From Lachnospiraceae bacterium (GTDB lineage: Bacteria; Bacillota; Clostridia; Lachnospirales; Lachnospiraceae): DNA of 64,000 bases. Shown one piece after another: positions 32,393-41,565 of this stretch (positions within the stretch are counted from its first letter, which is position 1; each line of letters begins with the position of its first letter). Where the stretch lies: the NCBI GenBank assembly GCA_030524525.1, contig JAUNGI010000002.1:33985-97984 (forward strand), in the 5' to 3' direction. Under the pieces are notes generated by a model. The model was given only the letters and a program-made list of their open reading frames with translations, was not told where the DNA came from and ran no database searches. The position numbers and the translations under genes were made by a program.

Positions 32393-32413
32393 TGTCGAAG
32401 CAGGCCTGACGAA
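32393..32413. promoter_or_regulatory. Spo0A boxes upstream of spo0A
   Basis: TGTCGAA (32393-32399) is an exact 0A box, and TGACGAA (32407-32413) differs by one base. Their starts are 14 bp apart on the same strand, ahead of the promoter. This suggests autoregulation by phosphorylated Spo0A. Confidence 0.6.
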
Positions 32414-32437
32414 TTTACAGTAAATGGAAAATATTAC

Positions 32438-32466
32438 TTGAAAACGGAAAAATGATGTTGTATATT
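32438..32466 (+). promoter_or_regulatory. Sigma-A-type promoter of spo0A
   Basis: TTGAAA (32438-32443) and TATATT (32461-32466) are separated by 17 nt, about 60 nt upstream of the spo0A start. It allows spo0A expression independent of the displaced spoIVB. Confidence 0.65.
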
Positions 32467-32527
32467 GAGGTTGCGGACGGGATTCCCTCCTCGGAAAAAC
32501 CAACGATCCGCAGAAAGGGAGAGATTT

Positions 32528-33340
32528 ATGAGTAAAATCACCGTAGGGATTATTGACGACAACGCAAGAACCATACATTCGATGGAAGAAGTACTCAAGA
32601 CGGACAGCGATATGGAGGTGGTCGGCGTTGCGGAGGACGGTCTGAAAGGGCTTGCTCTGATCGAGGAAAAGCAGCCCGACGTCGTGCTGCTCGATCTGAT
32701 TATGCCGAAGCTGGACGGGCTTGGCGTAATGGAAAAGCTCAAGAAAAATACGGCGCTGCCGAAGCAGCCCACCATTATCGTGGTCAGCGCAATCAGTCAG
32801 GAGCGCGTGATGGAAAACGCGTTTGAGCTGGGAGCCGCCTATTACATATTGAAGCCGTTTGACAACGAGACGCTTCTGAGCCGCATCCGGCAGGCAAAGG
32901 GCGAATTTCACTTTTCGTTCTCGGACAACCATCGCGAGGAGGGCGTGCGGCGGCCGGCGGAGAGCCGCGAGCACAATCTGGAGACGGACGTGACGAACAT
33001 CATTCACGAGATCGGAGTTCCCGCGCATATCAAAGGCTACCAGTATCTGCGGGACGCGATCATGATGTCGGTGGACGATACCGAAATGCTCAATTCCATT
33101 ACCAAGCAGCTCTATCCGAGCATTGCCAAGCGGCACAAAACGACGCCCAGCCGCGTGGAGCGCGCCATTCGGCATGCCATCGAGGTGGCTTGGAGCCGCG
33201 GAAAGATGGATACGATCGACGAGTTGTTCGGCTATACCGTAAACGGCGGGAAGGGAAAGCCGACCAATTCGGAGTTTGTTGCATTGATAGCGGACAAAAT
33301 TCGCTTGGAATACAAATTTCGGATGCCGAATCGGGCATAA
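32528..33340 (+). CDS. spo0A: Sporulation master regulator Spo0A
   Basis: This 270-aa response regulator has an N-terminal receiver (about 1-125) with IIDDNART, phosphoacceptor Asp in [15 protein letters not shown], and VVSAIS...YYILKPFD, and a C-terminal Spo0A DNA-binding domain with [40 protein letters not shown] and WSRGKMDTI. The last is near-invariant in Spo0A. ATG 32528 follows AAAGGGAGAG. It commits the cell to sporulation and so governs the spoIIIA, spoIVB and spoVD genes here. It is intact despite the nearby insertion. Confidence 0.97.
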   Translation: MSKITVGIIDDNARTIHSMEEVLKTDSDMEVVGVAEDGLKGLALIEEKQPDVVLLDLIMPKLDGLGVMEKLKKNTALPKQPTIIVVSAISQERVMENAFELGAAYYILKPFDNETLLSRIRQAKGEFHFSFSDNHREEGVRRPAESREHNLETDVTNIIHEIGVPAHIKGYQYLRDAIMMSVDDTEMLNSITKQLYPSIAKRHKTTPSRVERAIRHAIEVAWSRGKMDTIDELFGYTVNGGKGKPTNSEFVALIADKIRLEYKFRMPNRA

Positions 33341-33385
33341 ACTTTACCATCTGTGAAATTCCTTCTTTAATCTTACCTGATTTTA

Positions 33386-33394
33386 TGATATACT
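33386..33394 (+). promoter_or_regulatory. Extended -10 promoter of glgA
   Basis: TGATATACT (33386-33394) is a good extended -10 element, 43 nt before the glgA start, with a weak TTTAAT -35 at 17 nt. It suggests glgA is transcribed separately from spo0A. Confidence 0.55.
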
Positions 33395-33436
33395 TAGCGT
33401 AATGTTACATCATTTCCGCGAGCATAGGAGGATATC

Positions 33437-34873
33437 ATGAAAAAGGTATTGTTTGTTGCATCAGAATGTGTGCCCTTTATGAAAACCGGTGGTCTGGCTG
33501 ACGTTGTCGGCTCGCTGCCCAAATATATTAACCGAGATGAGTACGATATTCGTGTAATGATCCCAAAGTATCTGGCGATTCCTCAGAAGTATAAGGATGA
33601 AATGCAGTATCTGACTCATTTTTATATGGATATGGCATGGAGAAGCCAGTATGTAGGAGTTTTGACCTGTGTGTTGGAGGGGATCACCTTCTACTTTATC
33701 GACAACGAATATTATTTTGCCGGCGACCGTCCTTACGGAGCCATCCACGAGGACATTGAGAAGTTTGCCTTCTTCTCCAAGGCATGTCTTTCGGCGCTGC
33801 CGGCGATCGGCTTCCGGCCCGATATTATCCACTGTCACGACTGGCAGACCGGTCTGGTTCCGGTCATGCTTCACGACAGTTTCCAGAACAACCAGTTTTA
33901 TTGGGGAATCAAGACGATCATGACGATCCACAATCTTAAGTTCCAAGGAAGATGGGACAAGAAATCCGTCATGGATCTGACCGGCCTGTCTGAGTATTAT
34001 TTTACGCCGGACAAGCTGGAAGCTTACGGAGACGCCAATTATCTCAAGGGCGGTCTCGTATATGCCGACCGGATCACGACCGTGAGCAATACCTATGCGG
34101 AGGAGATCAAGACGCCGTTCTACGGCGAGGGTCTGGACGGCCTGATGAATGCCCGAAGCAACTGCCTGTCCGGCATTGTGAACGGTATCGACTATGAGGA
34201 ATATAACCCCGCAACCGACCCGTATATTATCAAAAACTACGACGCGATCACGTTCCGCAAGGAAAAATCCAAGAACAAAAAAGCGCTGCAGCAGGAACTG
34301 GGACTTGCGGTAAACGATAAGGTATTTATGATGGGGATCGTTTCCCGGCTGACCGACCAGAAGGGACTCGATCTGGTAGATTACGTGATTGAGGAGATCT
34401 GCGCGCCGGATACGCAGTTTGTCGTACTCGGAACCGGCGACGCCAAATATGAGAACCTGTTCCGCCATTTTGAATGGAAGTATAAGGATCGGGTATCCGC
34501 GAATATTTACTATTCCAACGAGCGCTCGCACCGCATTTACGCGTCCTGCGACGCGTTCCTGATGCCGTCCCTGTTCGAGCCGTGCGGTCTGAGCCAGCTG
34601 ATGAGTCTGCGCTACGGAACCGTGCCGATCGTTCGGGAGACCGGCGGTCTGAAGGATACGGTAGAGCCTTATAATCAGTACGAGTGTACCGGAACCGGCT
34701 TCAGCTTCCGGAACTATAACGCTCACGAGATGTTGGGAACCATCCGCTATGCGAAGGACGTATACTACAACCGGAGACGGGAGTGGAACAAGATCATTGA
34801 CCGGGGCATGGCAAAGGATTTTTCGTGGGTGAATTCGGCGAAGCAGTATGAAGAACTTTATCGGAACATGTAA
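33437..34873 (+). CDS. glgA: Glycogen synthase (ADP-glucose)
   Basis: This 478-aa GT5 glycosyltransferase extends alpha-1,4-glucan from ADP-glucose. It has the N-terminal KTGGLADVVGSLPK motif, HCHDWQTGLVP, VNGIDYEEYNPATD, GIVSRLTDQKGLDL, and the C-terminal PSLFEPCGLSQL with the catalytic Glu. ATG 33437 follows AGGAGGATATC. No other glycogen genes are near. Confidence 0.95.
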   Translation: MKKVLFVASECVPFMKTGGLADVVGSLPKYINRDEYDIRVMIPKYLAIPQKYKDEMQYLTHFYMDMAWRSQYVGVLTCVLEGITFYFIDNEYYFAGDRPYGAIHEDIEKFAFFSKACLSALPAIGFRPDIIHCHDWQTGLVPVMLHDSFQNNQFYWGIKTIMTIHNLKFQGRWDKKSVMDLTGLSEYYFTPDKLEAYGDANYLKGGLVYADRITTVSNTYAEEIKTPFYGEGLDGLMNARSNCLSGIVNGIDYEEYNPATDPYIIKNYDAITFRKEKSKNKKALQQELGLAVNDKVFMMGIVSRLTDQKGLDLVDYVIEEICAPDTQFVVLGTGDAKYENLFRHFEWKYKDRVSANIYYSNERSHRIYASCDAFLMPSLFEPCGLSQLMSLRYGTVPIVRETGGLKDTVEPYNQYECTGTGFSFRNYNAHEMLGTIRYAKDVYYNRRREWNKIIDRGMAKDFSWVNSAKQYEELYRNM

Positions 34874-34901
34874 CGATCGAGGACCGTAAGAATATGAGCT
34901 T

Positions 34902-34940
34902 TCCCACGGCATGCGCAGTGTCGTGGGATTTGCTTATGTT
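34902..34940 (+). terminator. Possible terminator after glgA
   Basis: Stem TCCCACG (34902-34908) pairs with CGTGGGA (34922-34928), followed by TTTGCTTATGTTTTGG. The loop of 13 nt and the interrupted T-run make it a moderate candidate. Confidence 0.4.
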
Positions 34941-34981
34941 TTGGAACTGGCGATTTTTGGAAGCTGGAAAGGGAGGCTGTC

Positions 34982-36445
34982 ATGAAGCTGAAACAATTAT
35001 TGGAACGCGTTGCGTTCTCGTGGGTGCAGGGCGATCCGGATACCGAGATCACCGGCGTTGCGTACGATTCGCGCGTTGCGGACAAGGGCAATCTCTTCGT
35101 CTGTATTCCGGGTACCGTGACCGACGGTCACGATTATATCCCGATGGCGCTGGCGCACGGCGTGTCGGCGTTCGTCGTGACCCGCGAGGTGAGCGTGCCT
35201 GCGGGAGCCGCCGTGGTTCGCGTGGAGGATGCGAGAGAGGCTTTGGCGGTATGCAGCGCGGCATGGTTCGGATATCCGGCGGAGAAGCTGACCACCGTCG
35301 GCATTACCGGAACGAAGGGGAAAACGACGACGGCGTATATGGTGTATCAGATGCTGAACGGCGCGGGGATCAAAACGGGTCTGATCGGGACCGTGGAGAA
35401 CATTATCGGCGACGAGCATCTGCCCGCTTCCCACTCCACTCCGGAATCGTATCTCGTGCAGAAATATTTTTCCGAGATGGTGGAGAGGGGCTGCAAGGCG
35501 GTCGTTATGGAGGTGTCCTCCCAAGGGCTCAAGCTGAAACGGGTCGCGGGGATCGTTTACGATATCGGCTTGTTTACGAATCTGGAACCCGACCACATCG
35601 GGCCGAGGGAGCATGAGAGCTTTGAGGATTATTTGGAGTGCAAGGGGCTTTTGTTCCGCCAGTGCCGGCTCGGTCTTGTCAACGCCGACGACGCGCATAC
35701 CGAACAGGTGCTGCGGGGACATACCTGCAAGGTGCTTGCCTTCGGCATGGGGGAGGGCTGCGATTACCGTGCGGAAGAGGTGAATCTCCACAGCTCGTCG
35801 GGAAAGATGGGCGTGGCGTACCGGCTGACCGGAAAACGCAATTTCCCGGTGGTGGTCAATATTCCCGGTGCGTTCAGCGTGTACAACAGTCTGGCGGCGA
35901 TCGGCGTCGCGTCGGAGCTGGGCGTTTCGGAGGATACGATGCTTGCCTGTCTGCGGACGATCCGTGTCCGGGGGCGCGTGGAGCTGGTTCCGGTCTCCGA
36001 GAACTATACGGTCATGGTGGACTATGCGCATAACGGCATGGCGCTGCGGAGCCTTCTGACAACGCTGCGCGAATACGAACCGAAACGGCTCGTCTGCGTC
36101 TTTGGCTGCGGCGGCAACCGTTCGCGGGAGCGGCGCTTTGAAATGGGCGAGATCTCGTCGCGGCTGGCGGATCTGACGATCGCCACTTCGGACAATCCGC
36201 GGTTCGAGGAGCCGCAGGAGATCCTGAACGACATCATTTCCGGGATCGAAAAGGGGCCCGGAAAATACGTTGCGATCATCGACCGAAAGGAAGCCATTCG
36301 CTACGCGCTGGAGCATGCGGAGCCGGGCGACTGCATCGTGATCGCCGGCAAGGGACACGAGGATTATCAGGAGATCAAGGGCGTAAAATATCCGATGGAC
36401 GATCGGGAGATGATACAAAGGGCGGCAGAGGAATTGGCGATATGA
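34982..36445 (+). CDS. murE: UDP-MurNAc-tripeptide ligase, meso-DAP type
   Basis: This 487-aa ligase adds the third residue to the peptidoglycan stem peptide. It has the ATP loop ITGTKGKTTTAYM, TPESYLVQKYF, FTNLEPDHIGPREH, VDYAHNGMAL, and the DNPR motif in TSDNPRFEEP, which in characterised MurE enzymes selects meso-diaminopimelate over lysine. ATG 34982 follows AAAGGGAGGC. It overlaps murF by ATGA. Confidence 0.95.
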   Translation: MKLKQLLERVAFSWVQGDPDTEITGVAYDSRVADKGNLFVCIPGTVTDGHDYIPMALAHGVSAFVVTREVSVPAGAAVVRVEDAREALAVCSAAWFGYPAEKLTTVGITGTKGKTTTAYMVYQMLNGAGIKTGLIGTVENIIGDEHLPASHSTPESYLVQKYFSEMVERGCKAVVMEVSSQGLKLKRVAGIVYDIGLFTNLEPDHIGPREHESFEDYLECKGLLFRQCRLGLVNADDAHTEQVLRGHTCKVLAFGMGEGCDYRAEEVNLHSSSGKMGVAYRLTGKRNFPVVVNIPGAFSVYNSLAAIGVASELGVSEDTMLACLRTIRVRGRVELVPVSENYTVMVDYAHNGMALRSLLTTLREYEPKRLVCVFGCGGNRSRERRFEMGEISSRLADLTIATSDNPRFEEPQEILNDIISGIEKGPGKYVAIIDRKEAIRYALEHAEPGDCIVIAGKGHEDYQEIKGVKYPMDDREMIQRAAEELAI

Positions 36446-37902
36446 AACGTTTGACGGTAAGAGAAATTACGGAACTGATGGGCGGTACGCTGCTGTGCGG
36501 CGACCCGGAGCTGGGGATCGAGGACTACAGCTTTTCCTCCAAGGAGGGCGGTGAAACGACGCTGTTTCTGCCGACCGTGGGAGAAAAGGCGGACGCCCAC
36601 GATTTTATCCCCGACGCAATGGCGAACGGCATGCGGGCGACGCTGACCGAGCGGGGGCGCGTCGAGCCGGGTACGGAGAGCATGACCTACATCGCGGTCG
36701 ATTCGACGCGGGACGCGCTGCAGCGGCTCGGCAGGGCGTGGCGGCAGCGCTACAGCGGGGTGCCGATGGTGGGCATCACCGGCAGCGTCGGCAAGACGAC
36801 CACAAAGGAGATGATCTATGCCGCGCTTCAGACCGTGGGCGTCGTTCTCAAGACCGAGGGCAACAAAAACGGGCAGCTCGGCGTTCCGCTGATGATGCTT
36901 CTGCTGTCCGGCAGGCAGCGCTGCGCGGTCATTGAAATGGGCATGAGCCTGTTCGGGGAGATGGCGCGGATCGCCGCCGTGGCGCAGCCGAATTATGCGG
37001 TGATCACCAATATCGGCGTATCGCATATCGGGAATCTTCTGACGCAGGAAAATATCCGCAAGGAGAAGCTCTGTATTCTGAACCACATTCAGAAGCCCGC
37101 CATAGCGTTTGTCAACGGCGACGATCCGCTGCTTTCGGTGCTTTGCCCGAATTCGCCGGATTTTGCGGGCTATGAGGCGATCGATCTGTATCCGGAGACC
37201 CGGGCGCAGCTTCCGAACGTGCAGTTCCGCTCCTACGGAACCGCCCCATGGTGCGACTACCGGGCGGAGGATCCGGAGATCCTGGAAAACGGCGTGGCGT
37301 TTCGGTACTGTCACGGCGAGGTCTCGGAGCGCGTGACGCTGCCGGTCATGGGGCGGCACAACGTGTCGAACGCCATTGCAGCGATGGCGGTGGCGGAGGC
37401 GGAGGGGATCGCCACGTTCGTTGCAAAGCGCGGACTGCTGGACTACCGGCCGATGGCGATGCGCGGAAACGTGGAACAGCTTCCGAGCGGCATTTGGCTG
37501 ATCGACGATACCTATAACGCGAGTCCGGACTCGATGAAAAGCGGTCTGGATATTTTGGAAAGCGTTCGGAACGACGGCAGGAAGATCGCCGTGCTGGCGG
37601 ACATACTGGAGCTTGGCGACCGTGCCAAGGAGTGTCACCGGCTCGTGGGAAGCTATGTGAACGCGCATTCGGTCGATGTGCTTCTGACCGTCGGCGAGGA
37701 GGCGCGGGAGATCGCCCGGGAAGCCGGAAAGAAAAAGGGCCTGCAGATCCGGTCGTTTTCCAACCGGGAGGAGGCGGGAGCCTGCCTGCTGGAGCTTTTG
37801 CAGGAGGGCGACGCGGTGCTGCTCAAGGGCTCCCGGGGAATGGGGCTTGACCGGCTGGCAAAACAGGTGAGAGAATATGCTGTATGCGGACGTGATTATT
37901 GA
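36442..37902 (+). CDS. murF: UDP-MurNAc-tripeptide:D-Ala-D-Ala ligase
   Basis: This 486-aa ligase adds D-Ala-D-Ala to UDP-MurNAc-tripeptide. It has GITGSVGKTTTKEM (ATP loop), EGNKNGQLGVPL, IEMGMSLFGEMARIA, NIGVSHIGNL, and IDDTYNASPDSMKSGL in the C-terminal domain. It is translationally coupled to murE (ATGA) and overlaps priA by 26 nt. Confidence 0.95.
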   Translation: MKRLTVREITELMGGTLLCGDPELGIEDYSFSSKEGGETTLFLPTVGEKADAHDFIPDAMANGMRATLTERGRVEPGTESMTYIAVDSTRDALQRLGRAWRQRYSGVPMVGITGSVGKTTTKEMIYAALQTVGVVLKTEGNKNGQLGVPLMMLLLSGRQRCAVIEMGMSLFGEMARIAAVAQPNYAVITNIGVSHIGNLLTQENIRKEKLCILNHIQKPAIAFVNGDDPLLSVLCPNSPDFAGYEAIDLYPETRAQLPNVQFRSYGTAPWCDYRAEDPEILENGVAFRYCHGEVSERVTLPVMGRHNVSNAIAAMAVAEAEGIATFVAKRGLLDYRPMAMRGNVEQLPSGIWLIDDTYNASPDSMKSGLDILESVRNDGRKIAVLADILELGDRAKECHRLVGSYVNAHSVDVLLTVGEEAREIAREAGKKKGLQIRSFSNREEAGACLLELLQEGDAVLLKGSRGMGLDRLAKQVREYAVCGRDY

Positions 37903-40093
37903 TATCAGCGCCCCTTCCTTAGACCGGACGTTTCAGTACCGGGTCCCGGAGGAGTGGGAACGGGAGGCCGTGACCGGCGCGCCCGTGCTCGTGCCCTTCG
38001 GCAAAGGAAATTCGGAGCGAAAGGGCTATATCGTAAGCCTTTCCGAAGAACCGAAGATCGACAGGGAGCGCCTGAAGCCGCTGTCGCGGGTCTGCGAGCG
38101 GGGGCTTGCGATCGAGGACTCGCTCGTGGAGCTGGCGTACTGGATGAAGGAGCATTACGGCGGAACGTGGAACGACGCGCTGCGGACGGTCATTCCGGTC
38201 AAGGCGGCGGTCGAGCGGCACGAAGCCCGCGAGGTCGCGGCAAAAAAAGGGCGGGAGGAGCTGCTGCTTGCCTGCGAGGAAGCCGAGCGAAAGCACCACG
38301 GGGCAAAGGCAAGACTGCTGCGGCAGCTCGCCGAACAGCCGGTCGTTCCCTACGAGGTCGTGTCCGGAAAAATGCACTGCGGCGCCGCCACCGTCCGTTC
38401 CTTGGAAACGGCGGGCTATCTTGCCGTGCAGCCAAAGCGGCGGGAAACGCGGCTCGGCGAGGGCTTCCGAACCGAGCTGAACCCGGAGCAGGAGAAGGCG
38501 GCGGCAGCGATCCTGCAGACCCTCGGAGCTCCGGAGACGTTTCTGCTGTTCGGCGTGACCGGAAGCGGCAAGACCGAGGTCTATCTCCGGGTCATTGCCG
38601 AGGTGCTGGCGCGGGGGGAGCAGGCGATCGTCCTGATCCCGGAGATCGCGCTGACCTATCAGACCGTGATGCGCTTTTACCGCTGCTTCGGCGACCGGGT
38701 GGCGTTTCTGCACTCCCGCCTGTCGAAGGGGGAGCGCTATGCGATCAGCGAGCGCGCGAAGCGCGGCGAGATCTCGGTCATGATCGGTCCCCGGTCGGCG
38801 CTGTTTACGCCGTTTCCGAAGCTTTCGCTGATCGTTGTGGACGAGGAGCACGAGGGCTCTTATAAAAGCGAGAGCACGCCGCGCTACCATGCCCGTGAAA
38901 CGGCGGTGCGGCGGGCGCAAATGATCGGAGCCACGGTCGTGCTCGGTTCGGCGACGCCTTCGCTGGAAAGCTACCGGCGGGCGCTTTCGGGCGAATATCG
39001 CCTGCTGACGCTTTCCCGGCGAGCCGGAGGCGCGGCGCTGCCAAAGGCGCAGATCGTGGACATGCGCCGGGAATTTGCCGAGCGGAACCGTTCGATCTTC
39101 AGCCGTCCTCTGCGGGAAAAGATGGAGGAACGGCTGCAAAAGGGCGAGCAGATCATGCTTTTTTTGAACCGTCGGGGCTATGCGGGCTTTCTTTCCTGCC
39201 GGAGCTGCGGAGAGGCGCTGACCTGTCCGCACTGCGACGTTTCGCTGACGGCGCATCGGGACGGGACGCTTCGCTGCCATTACTGCGGCTACCGGACGCG
39301 GACGCCGGAGCGGTGCCCCTCCTGCGGCTCCCCCTATCTGGCAGGCTTTGGAACCGGGACGCAGAAGCTTGAGGAGCTTGTGAAAAAGGAATTTCCGCAG
39401 GCGCGCGTGCTTCGCATGGACGCCGATACGACCCGGACAAAGGACGGCTACGAACGGCTCCTGAACGCCTTCGGCGATCACAGGGCGGACGTTCTGATCG
39501 GAACGCAGATGATCGTCAAGGGACACGATTTCGGCGGCGTGACGCTGATGGGGGTGCTGGCGGCGGATATGTCGCTGTTCGCCTCGGACTTCCGGGCGGC
39601 GGAACGCACGTTTCAGCTTCTCGCACAGGCTGCGGGCAGGGCGGGACGCGAGGACAAGCCCGGAGAGGTCGTCATTCAGACGTATCAGCCGGAGCATTAT
39701 GCGGTCGTGGCTGCGGCGGAGCAGGATTATCCGAAGTTCTTTCGGGAGGAGCTGGCGTTTCGGAAAGCGCTGCATTACCCGCCGGAGGGCAATCTGCTGG
39801 CGGTCCTCGGCGCTTCGCCCGACGAATCGCTGCTGGCGCAGGAAATGAAGCGGCTGTTGGAGGACGCGAAGGAATTTGCCGGAGAGCGGGAGCTTTCGAT
39901 CGGCTGGTTGGGGCCGGCGGCTGCCGGGCTTCGGAGAACCAACGATATATACCGGCAGGTGATTTACGGAAAACATGCGGATTATGAGGCGCTTGTCGCC
40001 GTGAAAAACCGGATGGAGCAGCGGCTGCTTTCGGGAGAGGTCGGGCGCGGCTGCCGCGTACAGTTCGATTTTAATCCGCTGACGTTATACTGA
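37877..40093 (+). CDS. priA: Primosomal replication restart helicase PriA
   Basis: This 738-aa protein reloads the replisome at stalled forks. It has an N-terminal DNA-binding domain, Walker A GVTGSGKTEVYL, DEEHEGSYK box, and paired zinc-binding sites in the run CRSCG, CPHC, CHYCG, CPSCG (about residues 440-480), and the late helicase motif ILAQAAGRAGR-like QAAGRAGR. ATG 37877 lies within the murF end. priA-def-fmt-rsmB is a conserved order. Confidence 0.95.
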   Translation: MLYADVIIDISAPSLDRTFQYRVPEEWEREAVTGAPVLVPFGKGNSERKGYIVSLSEEPKIDRERLKPLSRVCERGLAIEDSLVELAYWMKEHYGGTWNDALRTVIPVKAAVERHEAREVAAKKGREELLLACEEAERKHHGAKARLLRQLAEQPVVPYEVVSGKMHCGAATVRSLETAGYLAVQPKRRETRLGEGFRTELNPEQEKAAAAILQTLGAPETFLLFGVTGSGKTEVYLRVIAEVLARGEQAIVLIPEIALTYQTVMRFYRCFGDRVAFLHSRLSKGERYAISERAKRGEISVMIGPRSALFTPFPKLSLIVVDEEHEGSYKSESTPRYHARETAVRRAQMIGATVVLGSATPSLESYRRALSGEYRLLTLSRRAGGAALPKAQIVDMRREFAERNRSIFSRPLREKMEERLQKGEQIMLFLNRRGYAGFLSCRSCGEALTCPHCDVSLTAHRDGTLRCHYCGYRTRTPERCPSCGSPYLAGFGTGTQKLEELVKKEFPQARVLRMDADTTRTKDGYERLLNAFGDHRADVLIGTQMIVKGHDFGGVTLMGVLAADMSLFASDFRAAERTFQLLAQAAGRAGREDKPGEVVIQTYQPEHYAVVAAAEQDYPKFFREELAFRKALHYPPEGNLLAVLGASPDESLLAQEMKRLLEDAKEFAGERELSIGWLGPAAAGLRRTNDIYRQVIYGKHADYEALVAVKNRMEQRLLSGEVGRGCRVQFDFNPLTLY

Positions 40094-40121
40094 GAAAAAA
40101 GCGGGAGGTAAGAAGGAAAAA

Positions 40122-40607
40122 ATGGCATTAAGAAAAATACGGATTCAGGGCGACAGCGTTCTTACAAAGACGGCGAAGGAGATCACGGGGATGACCGGAC
40201 GGCTCCGCACGCTGGCGCAGGATATGCTGGAAACGATGTACGAAGCGGAGGGCGTGGGTCTTGCCGCGCCGCAGGTGGGCATTTTGAAGCGGATCGTCGT
40301 GATCGACGTTTCCGAGGAACGGAATCAGCCCGTGGTGCTGATCAATCCGGTGATCACGGAAGCCGACGGGGAGCAGACCGGCTACGAGGGCTGCCTGAGC
40401 GTCCCCGGAAAAAGCGGTCTTGTAACGCGTCCGATGCATGTGCACGTCAAGGCGAGAAATCTGGATTTCGAAGAGATCGAGCTGGAGGCGGAGGGCTTTT
40501 TTGCTCGGGCGGTCTGCCATGAGCTGGACCATCTGGACGGGCATCTGTACGTGGAGAAGGTGGAGGGCGAGCTGCTCGACCCTTCGGAGCTTGAAGAAGA
40601 GGAATAG
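40122..40607 (+). CDS. def: Peptide deformylase
   Basis: This 161-aa metalloenzyme removes the formyl group from new proteins. All three motifs are present: GLAAPQVG (motif 1), EGCLSVPG with the Cys ligand (motif 2) and CHELDHLDG with both His ligands (motif 3, HExxH type). ATG 40122 follows GGGAGGTAAGAAGG. fmt, the opposing formylation enzyme, is next. Confidence 0.97.
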   Translation: MALRKIRIQGDSVLTKTAKEITGMTGRLRTLAQDMLETMYEAEGVGLAAPQVGILKRIVVIDVSEERNQPVVLINPVITEADGEQTGYEGCLSVPGKSGLVTRPMHVHVKARNLDFEEIELEAEGFFARAVCHELDHLDGHLYVEKVEGELLDPSELEEEE

Positions 40608-40619
40608 GGAGGCTGTTTC

Positions 40620-41546
40620 ATGCGGATCGTATATATGGGAACGCCGGAGATCGCCGCGGTGATCCTGCGGCGGCTGCTGGAGGCAAAGTACGAGGTGGTG
40701 CTTGCGGTCACACAGCCCGACCGCCCCAAGGGCAGGGGCAAGGCGCTGGCCCAGTCTCCGGTCAAGGAGCTGGCGGCGGCGTGGAACGTCCCGGTCTTTC
40801 AGCCGGAAAAGGTTCGGCAGCCGGAGGCGGTGCAGGTGATCCGGGAGGCAAAGCCGGACATGATCGTTGTGGCGGCGTTCGGGCAGATCCTGTCAAGGGA
40901 GCTGCTTTCTCTGCCGCGCCTTGGCTGCGTCAACGTACACGCGTCGCTGCTGCCGAAATACCGGGGAGCGGCTCCGATCCAGTGGGCGATCTTGGACGGG
41001 GAGAAGGAGACCGGCGTCAGCATTATGGCGATGGACGAAGGCGTTGACACCGGAGCGGTGTACAGCCGCAGGGCCGTGCCGATCTCCGATAAGGAGACGG
41101 GGGGCAGTCTGCACGACAAGCTGGCGGAGGCGGGAGCCTCGGCGCTGCTTGAGGCGATCCCGGGGATCGCGGACGGAACGCTGCGGGCGGTTCCGCAGGG
41201 CGAAACGACGACGCCGTACGCAAAGCAGCTGAAAAAAGAGATGGGAAGGCTGGATTTTACCCGGAGCGCGGCGGAGCTGGAGCGCCGGATCCGTGGTCTG
41301 AATCCGTGGCCCAGCGCATATTCATATCTTAATGGCAAGCAGTGCAAGCTCTGGAGCGCGGAGGCGGTGCCGGGAGACGGCGAGCCCGGCACGATCACGG
41401 AGGTCGGTCGGGACAGCTTTACGGTGCAGACCGGCGACGGAAGGCTTGTGATTCTGGAATTGCAGTTGGAGGGAAAGCCGCGGATGAAGACCGGGGATTT
41501 CCTGCGGGGGAACCGCATAACCGCGGGACAGCGGTTTGGGGAATAG
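40620..41546 (+). CDS. fmt: Methionyl-tRNA formyltransferase
   Basis: This 308-aa enzyme formylates initiator Met-tRNA. The N-terminal Rossmann domain has IVYMGTPEIAAVILRRLL, QPDRPKGRGK, and the catalytic region VHASLLPKYRGAAPIQWAIL with GVSIMAMDEGVDTG. The C-terminal OB domain is complete. ATG 40620 follows AGGGAGG. Confidence 0.96.
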   Translation: MRIVYMGTPEIAAVILRRLLEAKYEVVLAVTQPDRPKGRGKALAQSPVKELAAAWNVPVFQPEKVRQPEAVQVIREAKPDMIVVAAFGQILSRELLSLPRLGCVNVHASLLPKYRGAAPIQWAILDGEKETGVSIMAMDEGVDTGAVYSRRAVPISDKETGGSLHDKLAEAGASALLEAIPGIADGTLRAVPQGETTTPYAKQLKKEMGRLDFTRSAAELERRIRGLNPWPSAYSYLNGKQCKLWSAEAVPGDGEPGTITEVGRDSFTVQTGDGRLVILELQLEGKPRMKTGDFLRGNRITAGQRFGE

Positions 41547-41565
41547 CGGAAGGAGCATGGGAAAT

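Noticed and set aside
37919-39976. 685-aa open frame on the minus strand opposite priA
   Set aside because: Shadow of priA, with the same composition bias and no start signal.
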